Position numbers and translations under genes: made by a program
NCBI RefSeq assembly: GCF_000219125.1
Contig: NZ_AFGF01000015.1
Location: 1-64,000, forward strand
Reading direction: 5' to 3'
Source: Acetonema longum DSM 6540
GTDB lineage: Bacteria > Bacillota > Negativicutes > Sporomusales > Acetonemataceae
Length of the DNA: 64,000 nt
In this document: piece by piece, positions 50,389-60,378 of the stretch
Layout of the letters: each line of letters begins with the position of its first letter
Numbering within the stretch: the stretch's first letter is position 1
The notes under the pieces: model-generated
Seen by the model: only the letters and a program-made list of their open reading frames with translations
Databases searched by the model: none
What the model was told of the DNA's origin: nothing

Positions 50389-51583
50389 TCACCCTTCTTT
50401 TTTCCTGGCGCCGATCCTTTGCGCCAGGGCTTGCAGGTCCATACCTTTTAAGACCCCTTCCAGCAGTTCGGGCAACAAGTTGGGAGTGCAGGCAAAGCAG
50501 GGAATGCCCGCTTTGGCCAGGCGGCGGGCCAGCCCTTCATCATAGCTGGGCGCCCCCTTATCCGAAAGCGCCAGCAGGCAAAGGGCTTTCACGCCGGCAG
50601 CCTGCATTTCTTCCATTCGCCGCACCAGGGCGGCGCTGTTGCCGCCTTCATACAGGTCGGTGAGCAGGATGAACAGGGTCTTGGCCGGCTGGGTGATAAA
50701 CTGCTGGCAATAGGCTACCGATTTGTTGATGTCGGTGCCGCCGCCAAGCTGGATGCCAAACAGCATGTCCACAGGATCATTGCCGTATTGTTCGGATAAA
50801 TCCACCACCTCGGTATCAAAGGCCACGATCCGGGTGCTGATGGCCGGCATACTGGCCAGAATGGAGCCGGCGATGGAGCCGTAGATGATGGAATCCGCCA
50901 TGGACCCGCTCTGATCCATGTCCAGAATGACCTGCCAGTTGTTTAACTTTTGGGCGCGGTCAAAGAAAAATACCCGTTCCGGAATAATCCGGTTATATTG
51001 GCAACTGTAGTTTTTCAAATTCTTCTGGATGGTGTGCTTCCAGTCAATGCTTACGGCACTGGGCAGCGGCGAGTGCCTTCTTTTGTTCAGGGCGCCGGTT
51101 ACCGCCCGCCGGATATCGCTTTCCAGGCGTTTTTTGATCTCGTCCACCACCGCCCTGACAATCTCCCGGGCCGTGTTTTTGGTGCGCTCCGGGATCTTGC
51201 CTTTCAGCGCCATCAGGGTGGCGACCATTTCCATATTCGGCTGCACTGTTTTTAAGATCTCCGGCTCGAATAAGAGCTGCTTCAGACCCTTCCTTTCGAT
51301 GGCATCGGCCTGGATCACGGCTACGATGTCCGTCGTAAAATACGTCCTGATGTCGGCCAGCCACCTGGCGACCTGCGGCGCCGAAGGCCCTGCGCCGGAT
51401 GCGCCGCCCGCCCGGGGCGCCCGCCGCATCCGGCGTTGATTTGTCATAAATGGCGGCAAGAGCCTCATCCATCGCCTGTTCTTCCGCACTGAGGGCATAA
51501 CCGCTCCCCAGTTCGTCCAGCCGCTCGCTGCCGGTTTGTCCGAGAATCAGCCGCCACCGTTTGATTTGTTCTTTATCCGCCAT
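50389..51583 (-). pseudogene. VWA-domain protein, apparent frameshift
   Basis: About 397 residues if repaired. The N-terminus (ADKEQIKRWRLILGQTGSER, from ATG 51583 with a TGAGGATAT SD) is in one frame. The rest, from SAPQVARWLADIRTYF, is in another. The VWA domain has the MIDAS motif D-x-S-G-S (LDMDQSGSMADS), a later Thr in GGGTDINKSV and LLTDLYEGG. The switch lies in 51405-51432, a GC-rich palindrome; removing one base from the CCCC/GGG tract restores one frame. Partner of the MoxR ATPase. It may be a true mutation, a phase switch or a sequence error. Confidence 0.75.
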
Positions 51584-51584
51584 T

Positions 51585-53893
51585 TCATATATCCTCAAAA
51601 TCAAAATCATTTAATTTTTTCAGGTTTTGTTGCTCTTCCCGGCTCAGCGCTTCACCGAGCTCTTCGCTGGCCTGGCTGGGGTTCATCCCCCAGATTTCCC
51701 CCAGGCTTTCCCCGACGCTGTTTTTTCGGCGGCGCTGAAATCGCTGAACGCCCGGCGCAGAAAGACCAGCGCCCGCGTAAACTGCCGCTCGTCCAGCGAA
51801 GCCACATAGCCGGCGATCTGCTGCCACAGCGCCAGCCGGGTCAGCAGGGCATACTTGTTGCGCGCGGCCAGCCCTTCAAACCAGCCCGCTCCCATGTCGG
51901 CGTCAATTCCCGGCGACAGCCTTCTGGCGACCTCCCGGGCCAATTGCTCATTGCTCATTTTATTCCGTTCCAGCAATATGGCGCAGGCTAGGCCGGACAG
52001 CCGCGGATTCCGGTCGTCGCGTCCGGACAGTTCGGTCAGCGTTTGCAGCCACAGCGGCTCATCGACCCGGGTATCATGCTCCAGGGCAATGGCATTCAAC
52101 TTATTGACAGCGTCAACAATGCCGCCGGCCGCACTGTTGTCGCAGCGGCAGGCATCCACCAGCAGCAGGGTTCCCCGGAGGAATAACTGCTGCAGCAGCG
52201 GCAGCAGCGGCGCCGCGTCGAACTTTCGGATATCGCCGTAGCTGATGACCGTTGACAGATCATAGGCTGCTCCGGCAATCTCCGCCAGGGCGCCGTTCTC
52301 CACCGCCAGCTGCTGCAGCACGCCCCTGGCATATTCCATGGACTCAGGCATGCCGCATTCGCATGCCTGGCGGATGATTTGAGCGGCAGTCGCTACGTCT
52401 GGACTGTTGTCCAGGCGCTCTTTAAAGGCATAGGCCGCCGCCAATTCCACGGTATCGCCCAGCAGGGCCGCCTCCACCAGTTGGATTTCAGCCTCCGGCG
52501 TCCACTGCAGCACCCAGTTTTCCGCCCAGGTCGCCGAATCCTGGGCAACCCGCTTTTGCTGCTGAAACGATATGTTCAGCGCTTGCAGGCGGTGCAGGAA
52601 AAAGGACCGGCTCAAATCGATAAAAGCGGCTTCCCGTGACTGTACCCGGCGATTTTCCCGCAGGTCCAGCTCTAAATCCATGGCCACTGCCGAGCGGTAT
52701 TTTTCCAGCTTCAGCCGTTTCAGCTCCCGGTAAAAATCATCCTGGATCGAGGTGCGGACAACGCCTTCCGGCAGGCTGCCGATCGCCGTCCCCACATTGC
52801 CGGCCGCTATCGCCTCGGCCACCGCATGCAGATCGCCATGCCCCAGGCAGGTCACGGCGGCATCCTGCAAATCCTTCAGCGACGGCTGGCTGCCACCGTT
52901 GAGCCCCGCCAGGGCATTGGCCAGGCGCACCGCTTCGATGACCTCGGCCGTAGAGCGGTGTATGCCGTGTTCCCGCATGTACCGGGCAATGCCCGACAGG
53001 TATTCCGGCACCAGCTGCTTTATATCGCCGCGCCGCAGGTGCTGCCACATCAGGTCAAAGTAGGCTGGCGCCGCATTGCCGGCGCCATAGCCGCTGCGGG
53101 AGGAAAGGCGGTAGAAGGAATAGGGCATCAGGGTAAGGCGGCTTTTTACCCTGGGCAGGGCGGCGATTTCCGCATCAGTCATGGCCGGATAATCCGGTCC
53201 CAGCACCGAGGCATGATAAGCGCCGGTAACCACCACGATTCTATCGGGGTCATGCCCGGCCTGAATGGTGCGCTGAATCCGGTTGCGCATATAGGCTTCC
53301 CGGACGAGGGTTTCCATCTGCTCGGCCCTGCTGTCGGCCGCCAGCTCCCGCAGGCTCTGGCCGAGCTCATAGGCTGCCAGACGGTAGGAATCGCTGTTTA
53401 AATTGTGCTCAAAGCGACGCTCCCAATAGGTATCATAATCCTGTTCCCCCGCCAGCCCGGCCCAGCGGGCATAGAGCGATTCGGTGCAATCTTTCCGGCC
53501 TTCCCCGCCTGCCGCCTTTTCCGCCGCTGCTTCGATGCGGCGCCTGGCCTCGCTCAGCTTTAAAAATACATCGGAAGGCAAATCGATGAATTCGGCATGG
53601 GCCCGATGGGCTTTAGCCCAGACAAACGCCTGGTATTCCGGGCAATAGGCGGCAAAAGGATAGAATAAGGTCCTCACCGGCAATTCTTCCGTATACGCCA
53701 AAATGGCAACCGGCAGTTCCGTGCCTTTGGCCGTAAAAAACTCAATCTGCGAATTGGCGTCGGATAAGCCTTCCACCAATACGGCCGTAGGGTTGACCGC
53801 ATCAAGGAATTGCAGCAGGTGATGGGCGCCGCCGGGCGATAAATGCCTGATGCCAAAAATGTGCGGTGCTTTGCTCTCGCTCGCCAGGCTCAC
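51585..53893 (-). pseudogene. DUF5682 family protein, apparent frameshift near the C-terminus
   Basis: About 769 residues if repaired; as read it stops at 51683. GTG 53893 overlaps the moxR stop and has AGGGAG upstream. N-terminal FGIRHLSPGGAHHLLQFLDA followed by AVLVEGLSDA resembles the TraB/PrgY-like first motif; VVVTGAYHASVLGP is a second conserved block. At 51721-51726 a run of six A (minus strand) ends the good match. A one-base slip opens a further 46 codons ending F-D-F-E-D-I, whose stop lies one base before the VWA start. Function unknown. Confidence 0.78.
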
Positions 53894-54987
53894 TCGCTCA
53901 TCTCCCTGCAGGCATTGTATAGATCTCGCCACTCCCCTCCGCGCTTTTTCAACACATTGTCCAGGTATTCTTTCCATACCAGCCTGTCTTTTTCTTCGTC
54001 TTTGACCACCGCCCCCTGCAGGCCGGCGGCAATGTCCCCGCTGGTAATGGTCCCCTGGCCGAAGCTGGCCGCCAGGGCCATGCTGTTGGCCAGGAGCGAA
54101 ATGGCTTCCGCTGTGGACATCACGCCGCTGGGCGATTTGATTTTTTCCTTGCCGTCCAGGGTCATGCCGCTTCTCAGTTCACGGAAGATCGTGACGACTT
54201 TGGCCACGGCCTCGTCCGCCGGCAGGGCTGCCGCCAGATCCAGGTTCACGGCCAGCTCCCCGACCCGCTTGCGTACAATTTCCACTTCGGTCTGAACATC
54301 CCCCGGCGACGGCAAAACGACGATATTAAAGCGGCGCTTCAAGGCGGCCGACATCTCGTTTACCCCCCGGTCGCGGGTATTGGCGGTGGCAATGATCGAA
54401 AATCCCCGCACAGCGGAAACCGCATAGTTCAGCTCCGGCACCGAGATATTTTTCTCCGACAGAATGGAAATCAGCGCGTCCTGGACTTCCGGCGAGCAGC
54501 GGGATATTTCTTCAAAGCGGGCCAGGCCGCCACTTTCCATGGTCCGGAAAATCGGGCTTTTGACCAGGGCTTCCCGGGACGGTCCGCTGGCAATCAGCAT
54601 GGCGTAATTCCAGGAATAGCGGATTTGCTCCTCGGTGGTTCCCGCCGTGCCCTGGATCACTTTCGTGGAGTCGCCGGCAATCGCCGCTGCCAGATGTTCC
54701 GACAGCCAGGATTTGGCGGTGCCGGGTTCGCCGATCAAGAGCAGCGCCCGGTCGGTCAGCAGGGTGGCGATGGCTATTTCCACCAGCCGCCTGTTGCCGA
54801 TGTATTTGGACGTAATTTCGGTTTTGCCCGCCTTGCCGCCGGTGATGTAGGTCAGCACTGATTTGGCGGACAGCCGCCAGCCGGCGGGGATTTTTTCCGT
54901 TTCATTGGCGATGAGCGCTTCTATTTCGCCGGCGTACAATTGTTCCGCCGGCAGCCTTAAGATATCGGTTGCTGTTGACGTTGACAT
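53890..54987 (-). CDS. MoxR-family AAA+ ATPase
   Basis: 365 residues. Walker A GEPGTAKSWLSEHLAAA (about 85-100), Walker B-like GLARFEEISRCSPEVQDAL, sensor 1 IIATANTRDRGVNEM, and the arginine finger region ALKRRFN. MoxR ATPases work with VWA partners as chaperones or metal-centre activators. The gene lies between a HEAT-like protein and DUF5682, with 3-bp spacing or overlap at both ends. Confidence 0.93.
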   Translation of the reverse strand: MSTSTATDILRLPAEQLYAGEIEALIANETEKIPAGWRLSAKSVLTYITGGKAGKTEITSKYIGNRRLVEIAIATLLTDRALLLIGEPGTAKSWLSEHLAAAIAGDSTKVIQGTAGTTEEQIRYSWNYAMLIASGPSREALVKSPIFRTMESGGLARFEEISRCSPEVQDALISILSEKNISVPELNYAVSAVRGFSIIATANTRDRGVNEMSAALKRRFNIVVLPSPGDVQTEVEIVRKRVGELAVNLDLAAALPADEAVAKVVTIFRELRSGMTLDGKEKIKSPSGVMSTAEAISLLANSMALAASFGQGTITSGDIAAGLQGAVVKDEEKDRLVWKEYLDNVLKKRGGEWRDLYNACREMSE

Positions 54988-54989
54988 GC

Positions 54990-56918
54990 TCAGACTCCTT
55001 TTCCCTTATTTTTCAGATCGTAGGCTGCGGTAAGTAGCACCTCGGCGGCACGGGCGTCGCACCTGCCGGCGGCTTCTTCCAAAACGCCGGCAAAATCCGG
55101 TTCCATAACCGCTGTTAATGCGGCAAATTCCTTTAATTCATAGTAAAAGCCCACTTTGCCTCCCGCCGCCAGCAGGCTTTCCAGTCTGGCTTGCAGCAGC
55201 CCCGGCAGCTCTTTATAATTCACCCGTTTCAAGGCGTGGACAATCAAACCATACTCATAAGAATTGATTTTCTCACGGCTGTATTTCACTAAGTAGTCTA
55301 CTCCCGCCGCACAGCCTTCCTGAATAAAAGAACACACCAACCTAAGCTCATCGTGGGCGACAAATTTTTTGATCCAGCCTTCATGCAAAACCAGCCGGAA
55401 CAATTTTCCTTGTGCCGGTTCAGTTTTATAATGTTGCAGCACTGCCGATAAATTCTCAAAAACCGCCAGTGTCTCCTGGCATAAAGGGTTTTTTCTGGTA
55501 CCGGCAGCATACCGGGCGTAGTTTTTATACACATATTCCGGCGACTGGCTGAGCAAAGCCGCCGCCAGGGAAAATCCCAGCAGATGGTCGTTGTGCTTGC
55601 CGTCCTGGCTTACCAGAAACTGTAATCCCTCCTCTGTCCCTCTCCCAAAGAAAAATAAGCTATGGGCAGCCGCCCGAGCCAAAGTGCGCTCTGCCCCGTA
55701 ATCTTCGACCCGGCCCTTGCGGCGAGCAGAGGACGACTTATAGACCGATAGACACGGCGTTTCGGCCAGGCATTTGGTTAAAAAGGCGAATACGTCGGGC
55801 TCCTGTTTTTCGGCCAGGCATTCCAGTATGTCAAAGAGCATATGGGGCACTTTGGGGTCTATTTTCTCGGTGGCGGCTGCCATTGCGGCATAGGTTGCAG
55901 CCTCGCTGCCGGCCGGGTCGCCAAACACTTTCTGCAAGCCTGCAGCCAGCAGGCCTGCCGCCGGTTTTACCGCTTCGCTTGCCGGTTTTACAGTTAAAAC
56001 AGCCGCCAAAGCTTGTTCGGCTTCGGCTAAGAGTAAGCCGGTCAGATGCCGGGACTGGCTTTGCTGCACCGCTGCCTGGACAAGATCGCGGTCCTTGCCT
56101 TTAAAAGCGGCGAACAATATCTCCGCCGCCTGCTCGTCCTGATATGCCGCCAGTGCGGTATACGCCGCTTCCCGCAGCTCTTTTTTGCTGTCAACCGCAT
56201 AACGGAACAGGATTTCCTCGCATTCCGGCAGATCTTTCAATGCCTTAAGGGCGCTGACTTTTACCGGCAGCGAGCCCTGTTCCAGGGCATCCAGATAAAG
56301 CTGTTTGCCGGCTGCGCCCTGGAAGCCGGACAACAAGTCCAAAATCCGGGCAGCCGCCTTGTCGCCGCTAAAATCCAGACTTTTCCTCAAAACCGGCGCG
56401 ACATCCGGCCCCAATTCCGCCAGTACCTCATAGGCCAACCCGGCTATTTCCGCGTAGCTGTCACCCAAGGCCGCGATTAACGGGTTGAGCAGCCGCAGAT
56501 CATTAAATAGCTGGTCAGCCCGCGCCTGTTTCAGAATTTCATACCTGCCGGATCCTTTGCCGGTCAGCGCTTCGATCACCGGCATCACCGCCCGGAATGT
56601 TGCGCGGGACGAGTATTGTACGCCAATAGTCTCGACTGGCTTTATCTCACCCGGCAGGCCTGTCTCGCCCTGGGTATAAAGAACGGCATTGACCAGAGTT
56701 GCCAGTTCCAGTAGGTTTTCAGAGGCTTTTCCGGCTTCCGGTTCGATCACTTTTTCCATCGCATCCGCCACCCTGAGAAAGACCGGCGCCGCTTCCCCAG
56801 CCTTTCTGAGCCCGGGCAGTATTTTTTTGAGCCTGAAATCCCCGGCCGCTAAATCTCCGCCGGCAATAAACAACCGCCGCACTTCCGTCTGAGTGTCATA
56901 TAGCAAAGCGATACTCAT
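54990..56918 (-). CDS. HEAT-repeat-like protein
   Basis: 642 residues, almost wholly helical with HEAT-like pairs (LRLLNPLIAALGDSYAEIAG, EVLAELGPDVAPVLRKSLD, AALAAYQDEQAAEILFAAF). No catalytic motif. The same slot in related operons of actinobacteria is, as I recall, filled by another helical DUF (DUF5691). Probably a scaffold or substrate adaptor for the MoxR ATPase. Start ATG 56918; stop lies 2 bases before moxR. Confidence 0.7.
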   Translation of the reverse strand: MSIALLYDTQTEVRRLFIAGGDLAAGDFRLKKILPGLRKAGEAAPVFLRVADAMEKVIEPEAGKASENLLELATLVNAVLYTQGETGLPGEIKPVETIGVQYSSRATFRAVMPVIEALTGKGSGRYEILKQARADQLFNDLRLLNPLIAALGDSYAEIAGLAYEVLAELGPDVAPVLRKSLDFSGDKAAARILDLLSGFQGAAGKQLYLDALEQGSLPVKVSALKALKDLPECEEILFRYAVDSKKELREAAYTALAAYQDEQAAEILFAAFKGKDRDLVQAAVQQSQSRHLTGLLLAEAEQALAAVLTVKPASEAVKPAAGLLAAGLQKVFGDPAGSEAATYAAMAAATEKIDPKVPHMLFDILECLAEKQEPDVFAFLTKCLAETPCLSVYKSSSARRKGRVEDYGAERTLARAAAHSLFFFGRGTEEGLQFLVSQDGKHNDHLLGFSLAAALLSQSPEYVYKNYARYAAGTRKNPLCQETLAVFENLSAVLQHYKTEPAQGKLFRLVLHEGWIKKFVAHDELRLVCSFIQEGCAAGVDYLVKYSREKINSYEYGLIVHALKRVNYKELPGLLQARLESLLAAGGKVGFYYELKEFAALTAVMEPDFAGVLEEAAGRCDARAAEVLLTAAYDLKNKGKGV

Positions 56919-56990
56919 CGATCCACCTTCTGTCTGTATATTTCGTCGTTATATTTAACATAACTTTTTTGCATTGCTTTAAACCTGCCG

Positions 56991-58418
56991 TTAGAGAGTG
57001 AGTCTGATAGCTCCCTCACCGGTAATCAAGGTCAGCGGCTGGGCGCAGAGCCTCCTGGTAGCATGGCTGTAGTGAAAGCGGGCCAGCAGGGTGCCGTTAT
57101 GCAGCGTCTGCTGCGGCACCAGTTCCAGCAGCATCGTGCTGAGCGGCTCAAATGCTTCATTCGCGTCGGCCAGGACGATTCTCTGTCCCTGGCCGTCTTC
57201 CGCCACTATGCTGCCGTTGACGCTGCCAATGCGGGCAAAATGCAGCAGCGCCAGTGGATATTTATCAGCCAGTGGATTTTTCAACTGATTCTTTACGCTT
57301 TTAATCACCTCGCCCAGAGATTTTCCGGCATGTGATTGAATGGTTTTATAGTCTGTTGCCACTGCTTTCCGCATGGTGGAGTTCTCCCACCTGACCCTGA
57401 TGTTCATATCGCCGCCGGGATAAGTAAACAGCTCGGGAACCTGTACCAGGTCAAAGACCGAATCATCCTGCCGTATGTATTTGGTCGCCTTGACCGGGCG
57501 GAAGGTTAGGGTCTTATGCACCTGTCCCGTCTTCAGGTTCACCCAGGCCCCGGCATCAATGTATTCGCCCCTGGCTTCGCTGAGCCAGCTGCTGAACTGC
57601 ACCTGCATTAATTCGATGTCGGTTTGTACCAGGCCCTGGCCTTTCAGTTCGGCCAGCTGCCAGTTATGCCCCAGCATTTCTTCCATATTGGAGCTGGTAT
57701 CAGCCGGTATTTCAGTGTTAAGCCGCTTGGCCAAATACTCTTGGCCTTTTTTGCACAGGCTGTGGAGCATGGCCAATCGGTCGACAGCGGTTGAATATAC
57801 TTCTTCCGGGTCCTGGGCTTCTTTAAATAAAAATAAAAAATCACGCAAAACAGCCTGGGGGTATGTCAAATAATAATTTCCAAGCTGCTTGGCCTGATCT
57901 TCCAGCATACGCAGTGTTTTGGCATTCAGTGTGCCCAACCCGGACTGGACAATCCCATTGACTATTTTCTGCAGCAGTTCCAGTCCTTCCATCTGGGCGG
58001 CAATTTTCTTCTTCAGCGCAGCCTTATTCACTTTTGGCGGCGTCTTGACGCTTTCGTCCGCTTGCTTTTCTTGCTTTTTCCCGGCCTTTTCCCGTTTCAT
58101 GAGCACATCCTGAGGGATATCCACGGTGGCAAACTCTTTGCCGCCGCAGTAGGCATACATCAGCCCAAGGGAGTGCTTGCAGGGAAACTGGCGGCTGGGA
58201 CAGGTGCAACGAAAAACAGGGCTGTCCGGCTGGAAAAAATCCGCCGATGTAATATAGTTGCTGGCTCCGCTCCCTTTGCATTCGCCCATGATAAAACTTT
58301 TGTCGGCTGATATGCCCAGCTCGACAAACGCATTCTTTTTGACCAGGCTCAAACCGTTAGTTATCGCATTTTGATTGGGGGCCACTGATCGGATGAATTC
58401 TTCCGAAATGTTCAACAT
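56991..58418 (-). CDS. SWIM zinc-finger protein
   Basis: 475 residues. SWIM motif C-x-C-x(n)-C-x-H at about 69-82: CTCPSRQFPCKHSLGLMYAY. A basic, helical linker with KKQEKQADESVKTPPKVNKA follows, then a C-terminal beta-rich region that I do not recognise. SWIM fingers bind DNA or proteins. First gene of the operon; GAGAGGAACC precedes ATG 58418. Confidence 0.87.
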   Translation of the reverse strand: MLNISEEFIRSVAPNQNAITNGLSLVKKNAFVELGISADKSFIMGECKGSGASNYITSADFFQPDSPVFRCTCPSRQFPCKHSLGLMYAYCGGKEFATVDIPQDVLMKREKAGKKQEKQADESVKTPPKVNKAALKKKIAAQMEGLELLQKIVNGIVQSGLGTLNAKTLRMLEDQAKQLGNYYLTYPQAVLRDFLFLFKEAQDPEEVYSTAVDRLAMLHSLCKKGQEYLAKRLNTEIPADTSSNMEEMLGHNWQLAELKGQGLVQTDIELMQVQFSSWLSEARGEYIDAGAWVNLKTGQVHKTLTFRPVKATKYIRQDDSVFDLVQVPELFTYPGGDMNIRVRWENSTMRKAVATDYKTIQSHAGKSLGEVIKSVKNQLKNPLADKYPLALLHFARIGSVNGSIVAEDGQGQRIVLADANEAFEPLSTMLLELVPQQTLHNGTLLARFHYSHATRRLCAQPLTLITGEGAIRLTL

Positions 58419-58660
58419 AGGTTCCTCTCACCTCTGCCTTTATCGATACAACAATTCCATGATTAGCCCAATATATTTACTATTTACTGCTTATCCGGCT
58501 ATACCCTTTTTTAAGAGCTTAATTTTTACTTTATAAAATAGTAAAGCTATCGAGCCGATTCATGATTATTACAGGCAGACTGATCAGAGTAAACCCTTGT
58601 TCCAATCATTGCTCCAGGACAAAGTGGGCAAAAATTTTCAGGGAAATTGTTATTTAGGGA
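58419..58660. promoter_or_regulatory. Divergent region with inverted repeat
   Basis: Between the SWIM operon and the rubrerythrin gene. An imperfect palindrome, TTTACT...AGTAAA (58525-58545), lies about 110 bases before the SWIM start and could be an operator. On the minus strand, TTTACT (58585-58590) followed after 16 bases by TAATAA is a weak promoter candidate. Confidence 0.35.
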
Positions 58661-58726
58661 TTGATTTCCATCAATAAATGTTGTATAGTTTATGTATAAA
58701 ATTAATTATTAATTAATAATTAATTT
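58661..58726 (+). promoter_or_regulatory. Rubrerythrin promoter with 28-bp palindrome
   Basis: TTGATT (58661-58666), 17 bases, TATAGT (58684-58689), start near 58696. A perfect 28-bp palindrome occupies 58699-58726 just downstream; its core TTATTAATTAATAA is close to the PerR box TTATAATNATTATAA. PerR-type peroxide control is plausible. Confidence 0.65.
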
Positions 58727-58749
58727 CTATTTTGAAAGGGGACTGAAAC

Positions 58750-59298
58750 ATGAAAAAATACGTCTGTGCTATCTGCGGCTATGTTCACGAAGGAGATACC
58801 CCGCCGGCCGCCTGTCCGCAATGTAAGGCGCCTGCTTCTAAATTTCTGGAAAAATCCAACAGTGCATTAAGCTGGGCGGATGAACACCGCATCGGTGTTG
58901 CTGCCGGCGTAGATGCAAAAGTTGTGGAAGATTTAAAAATGAACTTCATGGGGGAATGTACCGAGGTCGGCATGTATCTGGCTATGAGCCGTCAGGCCGA
59001 TCGGGAAGGATTCCCCGAGGTGGCGGAAGCCTATAAGCGGATTGCGTTTGAAGAAGCGGAGCATGCCGCCAAATTTGCCGAGCTCTTAGGCGAGGTGGTA
59101 TACCCCTCCACCCAAAAGAACCTGCAGCTGCGGGTGGACGCTGAGCACGGCGCCTGTCAGGGCAAGCTGGATCTGGCCAAACGGGCCAAAGAGCTGGGGC
59201 TGGACGCCATCCATGACACAGTCCATGAAATGTGCAAGGATGAAGCCCGACACGGCGCTGCCTTTAAAGGCCTGCTGGACAGGTATTTCGGCAAATAA
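58750..59298 (+). CDS. rbr: Reverse rubrerythrin (rubredoxin-like domain first)
   Basis: 182 residues. The N-terminal rubredoxin-like Fe(Cys)4 site is C-A-I-C...C-P-Q-C (5-25), followed by a ferritin-like diiron domain ([44 protein letters not shown]). This order is the reverse of classical rubrerythrin and fits 'reverse rubrerythrin', a peroxide reductase of anaerobes. AAAGGGG lies before ATG. Regulated probably through the palindrome at the start site. Confidence 0.93.
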   Translation: MKKYVCAICGYVHEGDTPPAACPQCKAPASKFLEKSNSALSWADEHRIGVAAGVDAKVVEDLKMNFMGECTEVGMYLAMSRQADREGFPEVAEAYKRIAFEEAEHAAKFAELLGEVVYPSTQKNLQLRVDAEHGACQGKLDLAKRAKELGLDAIHDTVHEMCKDEARHGAAFKGLLDRYFGK

Positions 59299-59301
59299 AA
59301 A

Positions 59302-59342
59302 AACAAGGAGCATTGCCAAACTATTTGGCAATGCTCCTTGTT
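59302..59342. terminator. Bidirectional terminator
   Basis: A 19-bp perfect stem (59302-59320 with 59324-59342). Serves rubrerythrin (plus) and the membrane protein gene (minus). Confidence 0.92.
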
Positions 59343-59362
59343 CATTTGATGCCTGATAAAAA

Positions 59363-60139
59363 TCACACGGCGGAGTTCTCCGGCGCTTCTATGGCCTCCG
59401 CAGTTCTAACCGCTTTGCCTTGACTGTCATAATTAATGAACAATACGAACGTAATCACCGCAATGATCGAGTATTGCAGGACTCCGGTCAGCCACGAAAC
59501 AATCAAGCCTGTAAAAAGGGCCATGTTTTGCCAGGGATTGCCACCCCAGAGAGCCACAAGCTGGCATAATACACTCAATGCCATCATAGGAAGAAACGGC
59601 AACAGGAAAGAAAGAAGTGTCTTCCACCACCGTCCGGCAGTGAGGGTCTGGCTGTAATGAATAGCTTCACGGGCCGACAGGGATTTTAAAATCATGCTGC
59701 TGGGGGCCAGGATATACTTATAGGTCTTATAAATTCCGGGAATGATGAGCAGCAATCCCCACAGCAAAAGGTAGACGACCATTAAAAGAACTCCTCCATA
59801 CACGGGAAACAGCTTGGCATAGCTTTCTTTTAATAACTGGCCCAGGCTGACTTTGACGTCTTGAATCCTGCTGTTCAACTTAAGGGTGACCAATATCATC
59901 TGATAGGTTGGGATCAGCGTGAATAGCACCATCATCATGATAAACACGAGGATCGCCAGCACAGGGGCAGCCTGCACCAGCTGCGTGGTCAGAAACATCA
60001 GGAGGAACATACTTACGAGCACCAGTACAGTGAAAGCCAGAGAGGCAGCAATGAGAAATTTAAATTCCTTTATAAAGATGCGGACGCTATAACGGATAAT
60101 TACGCTGAGACTCAGTTCTTTCTCGGTTAAGCTAACCAA
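59363..60139 (-). CDS. Multi-pass membrane protein (DUF975-like)
   Basis: 258 residues with about six hydrophobic segments. The middle segment GIYKTYKYILAPSSMILKSL resembles the 'P-G-I-Y...Y-x-x-x-x-Y' turn of DUF975-type proteins. No enzymatic motif. Start TTG 60139 with AAAGGAAG 9 bases upstream; other starts are possible. Stands alone. Confidence 0.6.
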   Translation of the reverse strand: MVSLTEKELSLSVIIRYSVRIFIKEFKFLIAASLAFTVLVLVSMFLLMFLTTQLVQAAPVLAILVFIMMMVLFTLIPTYQMILVTLKLNSRIQDVKVSLGQLLKESYAKLFPVYGGVLLMVVYLLLWGLLLIIPGIYKTYKYILAPSSMILKSLSAREAIHYSQTLTAGRWWKTLLSFLLPFLPMMALSVLCQLVALWGGNPWQNMALFTGLIVSWLTGVLQYSIIAVITFVLFINYDSQGKAVRTAEAIEAPENSAV

Positions 60140-60306
60140 ATCAATGCACTTCCTTTAAAAATAATGCGCGGTACTAACAGAATGATTCTCTCATTCATCT
60201 AATAGTGTAATATTTTGTCATATAAAGGGGAATAAAGCAATAGTCTCATATAACGTTTAATCTACCCCGTCAAAATCATATCCTTACCTAGTTCGGAGCA
60301 AGAGAC

Positions 60307-60350
60307 AAAAGGCCAGGGACCCGTTTTTGAAGAAGAGTCCCTGGCCTTTT
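60307..60350 (-). terminator. Terminator of MCP 1
   Basis: AAAAGGCCAGGGAC pairs with GTCCCTGGCCTTTT. It lies 30 bases beyond the MCP 1 stop on the minus strand. Confidence 0.88.
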
Positions 60351-60378
60351 TCATAGGTTGCGTTTTTCCGTCGCTAAG

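Noticed and set aside
51715-51730. Programmed minus-1 frameshifting in the DUF5682 gene
   Set aside because: In the reading frame the heptamer is A-AAA-ACA, which does not allow both tRNAs to re-pair; no clear downstream stimulatory pseudoknot was seen.
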